Positions 16,652 through 25,448 of a stretch of 39,584 nt of DNA are shown piece after piece. The first letter of the stretch is position 1. Each line of letters starts with the position of its first letter. The stretch comes from DATLNM01 sp035536775. Lineage in GTDB: Bacteria; Actinomycetota; CADDZG01; WHSQ01. The notes beneath the pieces are model-generated. The model saw only the letters and a list, made by a program, of their open reading frames with translations, was not told the DNA's origin and did not search any database. The position numbers were made by a program, and so were the translations under genes. Where the stretch lies: the NCBI GenBank assembly GCA_035536775.1, contig DATLNM010000013.1:1-39584 (forward strand), written 5' to 3'.

Positions 16652-16760
16652 GCCATGTGACGTTTCCGAGAAGACTGAACTCGAGCGTGACTTCCGGTCT
16701 CCAGATTGGAGCCGCTGTTGCCGATGAAGGAATGACGAAGGTAGGGCGGAGGAGACTGAT

Positions 16761-17291
16761 TTGCTGGGGCGACAGCGAACTTTCATGAGAGTGAGGCGCG
16801 GCCTGCTGGTCGCAGTGCTGATGGTTCAGATGCTGCCGCTGGCCCACGCATCGGCGGCGAAGGAATCACCGCGCCAGGAGGAAGAAGGCGTGATCCTCGT
16901 GGGGACACCGGACTGCTCCTACACCCGGACCATCTATCTCCTCGGAGGTGAAGCCACCCACGAAGTGTTCACTTACCGATTCGATGTCGATCCCAAGACG
17001 TGGCAGCGCCCCTTCGTCCTCGAGCCCCGCCCCGGCATCGAGGTAACCGGGACGGATCTGATGGTCACGTTTCTGTTCGGAGATCTCGGAACTCCAGGGG
17101 ATGTCCTTTCGCCTCCGCCATTCGTGACCTACTTGAACGATCCCGGCGGCGAGAAGGGGATCGTGCCGAATGGCGCCACCGACGCTTTTATCCAGTTTTG
17201 CCAGGGAAGTTCGGTCCCGACCACCCATCCGTCGGGTGGACTGCAAGCGGGCTTCCACTATCTCGCCGAGGGGCCCAAGAAGCCCCTTTGA
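16761..17291 (+). CDS. secreted two-cysteine FDVDP-family protein (copy 1)
   Basis: A TTG start at 16761 lies 6 bases after GGAGGAG; an ATG at 16785 lacks a ribosome site. The signal peptide is RVRRGLLVAVLMVQMLPLAHASA. The mature domain of about 140 residues is beta-rich and has two cysteines (DCSY and FCQG). It shares a pattern with the protein at 37388: Y.FDVDP.T....FVLE, then DL...F..LGTP, then GGE.G.VP....., then F.Y near the end. I know no named family. The 'DPGGEKG.VP' turn and fixed cysteines suggest a small secreted beta-sandwich. It stands alone between the unassigned minus-strand gene and the P/S-rich secreted protein. A candidate hairpin (AGGGGC/GCCCCT, 17269-17287) overlaps the 3' end. 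Confidence 0.68.
   Translation: MLGRQRTFMRVRRGLLVAVLMVQMLPLAHASAAKESPRQEEEGVILVGTPDCSYTRTIYLLGGEATHEVFTYRFDVDPKTWQRPFVLEPRPGIEVTGTDLMVTFLFGDLGTPGDVLSPPPFVTYLNDPGGEKGIVPNGATDAFIQFCQGSSVPTTHPSGGLQAGFHYLAEGPKKPL
17269..17290 (+). terminator. candidate hairpin at the end of the FDVDP gene
   Basis: AGGGGC (17269-17274) pairs with GCCCCT (17282-17287) around a 7-base loop, followed by TT and the TGA stop codon. A short stem inside coding sequence; it may be chance, but similar hairpins overlap three other stop codons in this window. Confidence 0.3.
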
Positions 17292-17472
17292 TCCGGCTCC
17301 TCTCGGGCCAACTCCATCTTGACGAACATGCTGTGGGGGCAAAGGATGCGGACGGCCTTCAGGGCATTCAGACCGAGTCATCGAAGCCCACGACCAGGTT
17401 CACGGAACTCTTAGTGGTGGTCCCGCGAGTCGATCTGTGCGATCGAACCAGGCTGTTCTTAGGGGGTATCGG

Positions 17473-18636
17473 ATGAGAGCAAGGATCGTGTCGTTCGTGA
17501 TTCTGGCCGCGCTACTGGGCGCTATCCCGATCGTTCAGGTTCAGGCTCAACAGGCCGGCGGTTGGATCGGAACTATCACGCACACTTGGTACTACGAGCC
17601 GTACGCCGGCCAATGGGAGAGCGGAAGAATCGAGATCAGGCTGGGTGAGTCTACGAATGCACGCGAGTACTACACCGATGACGGCTCGGTCCAGGGGAGT
17701 GCCTCACACCCGTTCACGTGGGAGACGGCGGGGCAGGTCTACACCGGTTACAACGGTGGGGCTGACAACTGCTTCCCTCAGGCCGGAAGTTATGACCGAG
17801 ACGACTGGATCGGAAGCGGAGACCAGTCCCAGTCTTCGTACCCTCAGAACTTCGAAATCACAGTGAACGGGAGCCAGGTCACTCTCGGCATCTATGGTTC
17901 CCATACCGTTAGCCCCGCCGTAACCCGGAACTATCTCTACGATTACAACGAACAGTATTGTCCTACTTACTCCGACACCAGCGGGAGCTACCCCAACGGG
18001 CAGAAACCTGTAGCCGTGCCCTACGCGCAGTTCGTGGACAGCACTCCGGATGAGTTCGTCGGCACGTACCGCGACCAGAATGAGTGGGGTTTTGTTGAAA
18101 CCGTCTGGAGTTTGACTCGCTCGAGTAACCCGCAACCCAGCGCAACGACTCCAGCCCCGAGCGCATCTCCGGCCCCGAACACATCTCCGACACCGCTGGA
18201 GTCGGTTCCTCCAGGGGAGCCGACCGACGCGCCCCCGGTTGTCGAGGCCAAGGTGACGATCAAGTACAACGGCGAGTACTTCAACGGATACGTCCGGCCG
18301 CGCCCAGAGGAGGGCGGCACGCAGCCGCTGTCGCCTCGCCAACCTTCACCCGCGCCGTCGGAGACCGTGATGCCATCGCCAACGCCCTCGCCGACCGGCG
18401 ATCACAGCGGTGTCTGCGACAACGGGCGGCGCGTCGTCCTCAAACAGGAACGGCCGGGGAAAGACCCCGTCGTCGGTAAGGACAGGTCTGACTACCAAGG
18501 GTACTGGCGCGTCACCGAGTCGGATGCATCTGGCGTGTACTACACGATCGCCAAGAAAAGGGTCGTCGAGCTCGATTCTGGAACCGTCATCTGCGCGCGC
18601 GCTCGCTCCCAGGGTCTCAGACCACCGCGCCAGTAG
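17473..18636 (+). CDS. secreted protein with Pro/Ser-rich linker and split C-terminal beta domain
   Basis: The ATG at 17473 follows AGGGGG by 6 bases. The signal peptide ends near VQAQQAGG. Residues about 30-220 form an unknown beta-rich domain with Tyr/Trp-rich stretches (WIGTITHTWYYEPYAGQWES, GTYRDQNEWGFVETVWSL) and two cysteines. A Ser/Pro/Thr linker (about 220-255) follows. The C-terminus resembles a domain common in exported actinobacterial proteins: strand VTIKYNGEYFNGYVRP, then GVCDNGRRVVLKQERPGKD, VGKDRSDYQGYWRV and YYTIAKKRVVELDSGTVICA. A second Pro/Ser-rich stretch of about 45 residues is inserted between its first strand and the rest. Role unknown; likely cell-surface or extracellular binding. 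The preceding 180 bases contain no gene. Confidence 0.72.
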   Translation: MRARIVSFVILAALLGAIPIVQVQAQQAGGWIGTITHTWYYEPYAGQWESGRIEIRLGESTNAREYYTDDGSVQGSASHPFTWETAGQVYTGYNGGADNCFPQAGSYDRDDWIGSGDQSQSSYPQNFEITVNGSQVTLGIYGSHTVSPAVTRNYLYDYNEQYCPTYSDTSGSYPNGQKPVAVPYAQFVDSTPDEFVGTYRDQNEWGFVETVWSLTRSSNPQPSATTPAPSASPAPNTSPTPLESVPPGEPTDAPPVVEAKVTIKYNGEYFNGYVRPRPEEGGTQPLSPRQPSPAPSETVMPSPTPSPTGDHSGVCDNGRRVVLKQERPGKDPVVGKDRSDYQGYWRVTESDASGVYYTIAKKRVVELDSGTVICARARSQGLRPPRQ

Positions 18637-18767
18637 CGACAAGGTTCCACAACCTCCTTCGAGCACAGAGCGTCGCGGAGAGCGCGTAACTCGAGTCCGG
18701 AAGCCGTTAGCGTGGGCCTGCCGAGATCGGAGGATCGAGGCTCGCCATGAAAGGGAGGTTCCGCGCT

Positions 18768-18938
18768 ATGTCGAATGAGATCGCACACGCACATCTGGCT
18801 TCAGCGAAGGGTCTGCTCGAGAAGCTTGCGGTAGCACCAGTTCAGAACCTTCCTGAGGCGAAGTCCGCGGTCGAGCAGCTGGCGAAGATTCTCGACGACG
18901 TCATCCAAGCGATCGAGGCCACGATCCCGCCTAAGTAA
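18768..18938 (+). CDS. small helical protein
   Basis: A 56-residue protein: MSNEIAHAHLASAKGLLEKL, then AVAPVQNLPEAKSAVEQLAK and ILDDVIQAIEATIPPK. Two amphipathic helices with regular Leu/Ile/Val spacing suggest a helical hairpin or coiled-coil oligomer. The start at 18768 follows GGGAGG by 9 bases; an ATG at 18747 in the same frame would add 7 residues. No family recognised. It precedes the kinase gene by 36 bases and may be co-transcribed with it, possibly as a partner (inference). Confidence 0.6.
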   Translation: MSNEIAHAHLASAKGLLEKLAVAPVQNLPEAKSAVEQLAKILDDVIQAIEATIPPK

Positions 18939-18974
18939 CAGCTGTCACCACCGTGAGCAACGCCTGTTCCAGGC

Positions 18975-19931
18975 ATGCGGAAGGAGAGACCCATCAACGC
19001 ATCTGAAGAAGGTGCCGTGCCGGAGGAGATTGACGCCCCCGAGCACACGCGGTGGGACTTTGATGAGGGTGCGGAGATCGTCCCCGGCCGCTATGCCTTG
19101 AAGAAGCTGGGCGGCGGGTCAGATTACGAGGCCTACCTCGCGTGGGACGATGCACTCTTCGCCCTGGTCGTAGCGAAGTGCATGCGACCTCATCTCGTCG
19201 GAGACTCCCACGCCACCGGAAGCTTGACCCGCGAAGCTGACTTGCTGTCGCGGCTGAACCACCCCGTCGTAGTGAGGGGATATGACTCGGTGTTGGAGGG
19301 GGACCGTCCTCATGTCGTGATGGAGCATCTCGAGGGGCCCAACCTCGCCTCGCTCCTGCGTAGGTACGGCCCGCTGCCGCTCGAGCAGCTGCTGCCCCTT
19401 ACCGTGCAGATCTGCTCGGCGGTTCACTACCTCGGAACGAATGAGGTGGTCCATCTCGACATCAAGCCGCGCAACATCATCATGGGAGCTCCGCCCAGGT
19501 TGATCGACCTCAGCGTGGCGCGCTCGTTCGCTCGTGCCCGCAGGATCACCGGCCACGTCGGAACCGATCCCTACATGGCGCCCGAGCAATGCGATCTGTC
19601 CCGAGGCCACATCGGACCGGAGGCCGATGTCTGGGGTTTGGGGGCAACCCTCTTCCATGCGGTGACGGGAGAGGTCCCTTTCCCTCGTCCTGATTACGAC
19701 CGCGAGGTCCACAAACAGGATCCCGTGAGGCGCTTTCCTCAACTGAGAGAGAGGCCGCAACCTTTCCCCAAGGGGGTTCCAGTCCCCGTGCAGGAGGCGA
19801 TCATGGGGTGCCTGGTTGCGGATCCTGCCGGCAGGCTTGCAGTGAGAGAGGTGGTAGCCGCGGTGGAGCCACTGATCGCCGAGCTCCCTAGGAAGCCGTT
19901 TCTGAGCAGACCTCGCCCCGGTCGCCGCTAG
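18975..19931 (+). CDS. soluble serine/threonine protein kinase-like protein
   Basis: A 318-residue kinase-fold protein with no transmembrane helix and no PASTA domains. Visible motifs: Gly-rich loop KKLGGGSDYEAY (44-54), VAIK lysine LVVAKCM (Lys68), alphaC glutamate in LTREADLL (Glu87), catalytic loop VVHLDIKPRNII (Asp162, Lys164, Asn167), metal site LIDLSVA in place of DFG (Asp178 kept, Gly replaced), APE as MAPEQ (202-204), then DVWGLGATLFHAVTGEVPF. All essential residues are present, so activity is plausible despite the DLS variant. Target unknown. ATG 18975 lacks a ribosome site; GTG 19017 after GAAGAAGG is an alternative. Followed by a strong intrinsic terminator. Confidence 0.85.
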   Translation: MRKERPINASEEGAVPEEIDAPEHTRWDFDEGAEIVPGRYALKKLGGGSDYEAYLAWDDALFALVVAKCMRPHLVGDSHATGSLTREADLLSRLNHPVVVRGYDSVLEGDRPHVVMEHLEGPNLASLLRRYGPLPLEQLLPLTVQICSAVHYLGTNEVVHLDIKPRNIIMGAPPRLIDLSVARSFARARRITGHVGTDPYMAPEQCDLSRGHIGPEADVWGLGATLFHAVTGEVPFPRPDYDREVHKQDPVRRFPQLRERPQPFPKGVPVPVQEAIMGCLVADPAGRLAVREVVAAVEPLIAELPRKPFLSRPRPGRR

Positions 19932-19944
19932 GGGACGCGAGAAA

Positions 19945-19964
19945 GGGGCCGCCGAAGCGGCCCC
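19945..19964. terminator. intrinsic terminator after the kinase gene
   Basis: GGGGCCGC (19945-19952) and GCGGCCCC (19957-19964) form a perfect 8-bp stem with a CGAA tetraloop, followed some bases later by TTTTTG. It lies between the kinase stop and the convergent acidic-repeat gene, so it may serve both directions. Confidence 0.85.
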
Positions 19965-19986
19965 CTTCCAGGTGTTTTTGTTTGTG

Positions 19987-20448
19987 CTAGTTGGTCTGGC
20001 CGGTGGCTCCAGTAACGTCGCCAGCGGTGGTGCCGCCCGTGCCGTCGTTGCCACTGTCGCCGGTCTTCTGGGTGTCGCCCGAGACGTCGCCAGCGGTGGT
20101 GCCTGCCGAGTTGTCCCGGCCACTGTCGCCGGTCGCCTGTGTGTCGGCGCTGTTGTCACCTGCGGTGGTGCCGGCGCTGTTATCGGTCTCGCCTCCGTCG
20201 GTGCCCTCGTCGTCACTGTCGTCATCCCCGTCGCCATCACCGTCGCCATCGTCATCGGTCTGGACGGCTTCGGAATCCGGCGATCCAGTTGTTTGAGCCA
20301 GCGCAGGGGTGCCGCGCGCGATGAGAAGGACGGCCAACGCCATGAGGGTGAGAGTCAGGAACAGCCAGAAGGTCAGGCGGCTCGCCTTACCGTCGGTCTC
20401 CTCCATCGGGGTGAGACCGAGTGACGCCGAAACGACAGTCCTGTCCAT
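19987..20448 (-). CDS. membrane-anchored acidic repeat protein
   Basis: A 153-residue protein. A ribosome site (GGAAGGAG, 7 bases before the ATG) fixes the start at 20448. Residues 1-24 are cytoplasmic, then a transmembrane or signal segment (LTFWLFLTLTLMALAVLLIA). The rest is low-complexity and outside: DDDGDGDGDGDDDSDDEGTD is followed by 23-residue repeats of the type DNSAGTTAGD(N/V)S(A/G)DTQ(A/K)TGDSG, two full and one partial. It has no cysteines and a strongly negative charge. It could bind divalent cations or act as a disordered surface spacer (inference). No family recognised. The repeat is also visible as a 69-bp DNA period. Confidence 0.72.
   Translation of the reverse strand: MDRTVVSASLGLTPMEETDGKASRLTFWLFLTLTLMALAVLLIARGTPALAQTTGSPDSEAVQTDDDGDGDGDGDDDSDDEGTDGGETDNSAGTTAGDNSADTQATGDSGRDNSAGTTAGDVSGDTQKTGDSGNDGTGGTTAGDVTGATGQTN
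20017..20195. repeat. 69-bp in-frame tandem repeat, about 2.6 copies
   Basis: The block GTCGCCAGCGGTGGTGCC starts at 20017 and again at 20086, and a variant (GTCACCTGCGGTGGTGCC) at 20155, exactly 69 bases apart each time. The period equals 23 codons, so copy-number change would keep the reading frame of the acidic repeat protein. Confidence 0.85.
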
Positions 20449-20775
20449 ACCGTGCTCCTTCCGGTAACCGGGCTGTATCGAAATGTGGCCCTTGGTTTTG
20501 CGCCCCCACCTCGCGACGGGTTCGCCTTGTCAAGGAGTTGTCCACTCCACAGATGGTGAAACGCCAATCGCTCCGAAAAGAAGCGGCCGGCCCCAAGATT
20601 CTCTGATCCGATCAACCGACAGGCGCAGGAGACTGCTAAACGACTCCACAGAATCGGGACGAAACACCCAGCGGGCCCTGAACCGGTCTTTTCTCCAGCG
20701 GCCCAGCGCGAGGTCCTGCTTGCTACGACCGTCAATTACTATCGCCCGGTCGAATCACTTCAGGAGGCTTCCGCT
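20449..20775. other. intergenic region without a recognisable gene
   Basis: About 327 bases between the divergent acidic-repeat gene (minus) and the cyclase-fusion gene (plus). I see ribosome sites at both edges (GGAAGGAG on the minus strand, AGGAGG at 20762-20767 on the plus strand). In between there are only short shadow ORFs, with no tRNA, riboswitch or repeat that I can support. It presumably holds the two divergent promoters. Confidence 0.5.
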
Positions 20776-21600
20776 TTGCCCTTGTATCTCGATCGGCACA
20801 ATCTCGACGGCGCAACGCCTGAGGATGTCGCGGCTGCCCACCAGTTGGATCTGGACCTCCAGGGCAAGCACGACGTCCGCTTCCTGAGTTACTGGTTCGA
20901 CTACCAGCGCCAGCAAGGGTTCTGCCTCGTAGAGGCTCCCAACCCCGCCGCGGCCGTGAGCGTCCATCGGGAATCACACGGCTTGATCCCGCTCGACATC
21001 ATCGAGGTGCAACAGGGCCAGGTGGAGGAGTTCCTCGGCGCGCCCCCGCACTTCGCCGCAGGGGAGGCCTACGAGGCATCCGCGTTCCGCACCATCCTGT
21101 TCACCGACATCGTTGGTTCGACCGCGCTCACCCAACGACTCGGAGATGCCGGCGCCATGAACGTCTTGCGGCAGCACGATGAGGCGGTCCGCGGCGCGCT
21201 GCGAGAATGGAGCGGGCGTGAGATCAAGCACACCGGCGACGGAATCATGGCGTCGTTCACGTCCGCATCGCGCGGCGTCGGTTGTGCCCTGGCGATCCAG
21301 GAGCGCTTTGTCAAGCTCGCCACCTCAGACGTGGATCCGCCGATCCAAGTGCGGATCGGGATCGCTGCGGGTGAGCCCGTCACCGAGAAGGGCGACCTGT
21401 TCGGGACGGCCGTGCAACTAGCGGCTCGTCTGTGCGCCAGCGCCGACCCCGGCGGGACCCTCGTGTCTCACGCGGTGCGCGAGCTCTGCGCCGGTAAGGA
21501 ACTGGAATTCGACCTTGCGAGGGACCTGGAGCTCCGGGGCTTCGCAGAGACGGTTCGTGCATACGCGACCGTTCCGAAGCGCGGCGCAACGAACGCCTGA
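20776..21600 (+). CDS. DUF4242 - class III adenylate cyclase fusion protein
   Basis: The TTG start at 20776 lies 8 bases after AGGAGG. Residues 1-85 match DUF4242 (SCO4226-type nickel-binding ferredoxin-like fold): MPLYLDRHNLDGATPEDVAA, VRFLSYWFDYQRQQGFCLVE, SVHRESHGLIPLDIIEVQQ. Residues 103-265 are a class III cyclase domain: FRTILFTDIVGST (Asp111), EIKHTGDGIMASF (Lys151, Asp155), GDLFGTAVQLAARL (Asp207, Gln214, Arg218). The adenine-specifying Lys/Asp pair is present; the transition-state Asn is Gln. It therefore looks like a working or near-working cAMP cyclase with a metal- or small-molecule-sensing N-terminus. Soluble. The UvrA-like gene starts 12 bases downstream. Confidence 0.9.
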   Translation: MPLYLDRHNLDGATPEDVAAAHQLDLDLQGKHDVRFLSYWFDYQRQQGFCLVEAPNPAAAVSVHRESHGLIPLDIIEVQQGQVEEFLGAPPHFAAGEAYEASAFRTILFTDIVGSTALTQRLGDAGAMNVLRQHDEAVRGALREWSGREIKHTGDGIMASFTSASRGVGCALAIQERFVKLATSDVDPPIQVRIGIAAGEPVTEKGDLFGTAVQLAARLCASADPGGTLVSHAVRELCAGKELEFDLARDLELRGFAETVRAYATVPKRGATNA

Positions 21601-21612
21601 ACAGGTCAGCGC

Positions 21613-24021
<2,409 letters not shown>

Positions 24022-24062
24022 CGCGGTATAGATTTCCGTCTTTCGTGGGGGAGGGGGCGACG

Positions 24063-24932
24063 GTGGCGGAGCCGTTCGAGCATCTCGGGGTGTGGTGGCA
24101 TCAAGCCGATGACGGATCGTGGTCGCGCTGGAACGCGGCCACGGATACATGGGAGCCGCAGTTGGCGGGACCGGGGCTGTCCGCGCCTCCGCCTCCACCG
24201 CCACCTCCGACCCCAGCTCACCCCACCCCCGCGGGGTTGCCGATCCAGCCCGTCGCGGGCGGCACTCCCGTTGCCTCGCCGTACCCTTACCAAACGACAT
24301 CGCCGTATCAGACGACCTCGTCCTCTGTCTATTCAGGTGCGCAGGGCACACCGACTTCGAGCCCGTACTCCGTTGCCTCCGTAACGAGCGCATCTCCGGG
24401 CGCGTCCTCCTCGGTCAAAGCAGTGCTCGGCGTGGTCGTGGGCCTGGTCGCCTTCGTAGCGGCGTTCATGGGCGTGCGCATGCTCCTCGACAGCGGCGAC
24501 GAGCCGACGACGACGGGCGCGCTGTCGATCAGCTCGACCGCGCCTCAGCCGGCCCAGGAACCGATGTCCAAACGGGAATTCGACCTCGTCGTCGAGTACC
24601 GTTGCAAAGAGGATCGCGAGTGGTTCGTGAGCCTTGCTCCTCCCGGGTCCATAGAGGATTACCCCGCGTGGCTGCAACAGGTTATAGATCGGGATTACGC
24701 TCGGTTCGCTTATTTCAGCGCGCTAGTGCCGCCGCCCGCGATCGCAGACGAATGGGCCAAGTGGGTTGCGTCGTTCGAGGCAGTGGAGGTCTTCTACGAG
24801 GAGCATATGAGGCTAGCTCAGGCAGGGGACGCCGAGGCGCTTCAGCAACACCTGCAGCAGAACATGCAACAGTCCGTCCGAACGAACAACCAGTTGCTTC
24901 GAAGCATGGACCTCGAGGGCTGCATCCCGTAG
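24063..24932 (+). CDS. Pro-rich single-pass membrane protein
   Basis: I prefer the GTG at 24063, 5 bases after a GGGGAGGGGG ribosome site; GTG 24045 would add six residues. Residues 1-35 contain a Trp-rich DUF2510-like motif (VWWHQADDGSWSRWNAATDT). A Pro/Thr/Ser-rich cytoplasmic linker with PPPPPPPP and SPYQTT repeats follows, then one transmembrane helix (AVLGVVVGLVAFVAAFMGV). An extracytoplasmic helical domain of about 130 residues has two cysteines (YRCKED, EGCIP) and a Gln-rich stretch (QQHLQQNMQQ). The layout is common in actinobacterial envelope proteins of unknown function. It may be separated from the UvrA-like gene by the hairpin. Confidence 0.78.
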   Translation: MAEPFEHLGVWWHQADDGSWSRWNAATDTWEPQLAGPGLSAPPPPPPPPTPAHPTPAGLPIQPVAGGTPVASPYPYQTTSPYQTTSSSVYSGAQGTPTSSPYSVASVTSASPGASSSVKAVLGVVVGLVAFVAAFMGVRMLLDSGDEPTTTGALSISSTAPQPAQEPMSKREFDLVVEYRCKEDREWFVSLAPPGSIEDYPAWLQQVIDRDYARFAYFSALVPPPAIADEWAKWVASFEAVEVFYEEHMRLAQAGDAEALQQHLQQNMQQSVRTNNQLLRSMDLEGCIP

Positions 24933-24954
24933 GTGGGGAGAGTCCTCTCAGTCG

Positions 24955-25212
24955 TCAAACAACAGCGTCGCCTGTCACGTCCGACTCGTCGTCGTCTTCC
25001 AGCGTCCATTTGAGCTGGAACTCGACCTCTTCTTCGCCGGAACCGCGTTCGTGCTCAATGCTGAATTCCGCGCGCGCCGGGACGTAGATGCGTTCCCCCG
25101 CGACCTGGATGCGAAATGGCTCGCCGGTCTCAAGTGCGTCGGCAAGGCGCCGGAGCTTCGCGACAACGTCTTGCGTGGAATAGATCTTCTCGACGTCTCG
25201 CTCTTTGGCCAT
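24955..25212 (-). CDS. amphi-Trp domain protein
   Basis: An 85-residue protein that matches the amphi-Trp domain pattern: STQDVVAKLRRLADALETGE, then FRIQVAGERIYVPARAEFSI, then EEEVEFQLKW with the terminal Trp, and a short acidic tail. The family is small and cytoplasmic, with an amphipathic strand ending in Trp; its function is not established. It starts 8 bases after the 23-residue membrane peptide gene, so the two are likely translated together. It is convergent with the Pro-rich membrane gene. Confidence 0.85.
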   Translation of the reverse strand: MAKERDVEKIYSTQDVVAKLRRLADALETGEPFRIQVAGERIYVPARAEFSIEHERGSGEEEVEFQLKWTLEDDDESDVTGDAVV

Positions 25213-25219
25213 TCGAGGG

Positions 25220-25291
25220 CTAGGTGCGTCGGGCGAAGTAGATGATTCCGAGAACCAGAAAGACGATGACGAGGATCGTGACGATGTTCAC
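25220..25291 (-). CDS. 23-residue hydrophobic membrane peptide
   Basis: A GTG-started ORF with a fair ribosome site (AAAGGG, about 6 bases upstream) encodes MNIVTILVIVFLVLGIIYFA followed by RRT and a TAG. A single transmembrane helix with a positive C-terminal end is typical of bacterial small membrane proteins. The stop is 8 bases before the amphi-Trp start, so it appears to be the first gene of a two-gene unit. Too short for similarity to be conclusive; the coding evidence is the ribosome site, length and composition. Confidence 0.5.
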   Translation of the reverse strand: MNIVTILVIVFLVLGIIYFARRT

Positions 25292-25448
25292 TGGAGACCC
25301 TTTCGCTTGTATCCCTTAGAGATGGGTCCCTACCCGCGGCCGTCGCTTTTCAACCGGAGCGCGGCTGACGAAAAGTAGCTCGATTTCCGAACATCGCCCG
25401 GTTTCGGCCTATAAATTGGGAGGATTAGCCAAATGGGCGGTGTAGGTT

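Noticed and set aside
20373..20735. A 120-residue minus-strand ORF in the intergenic region at 20.5 kb
   Set aside because: Arg/Ser-rich with no motif, and overlapping the start of the acidic-repeat gene; judged a shadow.
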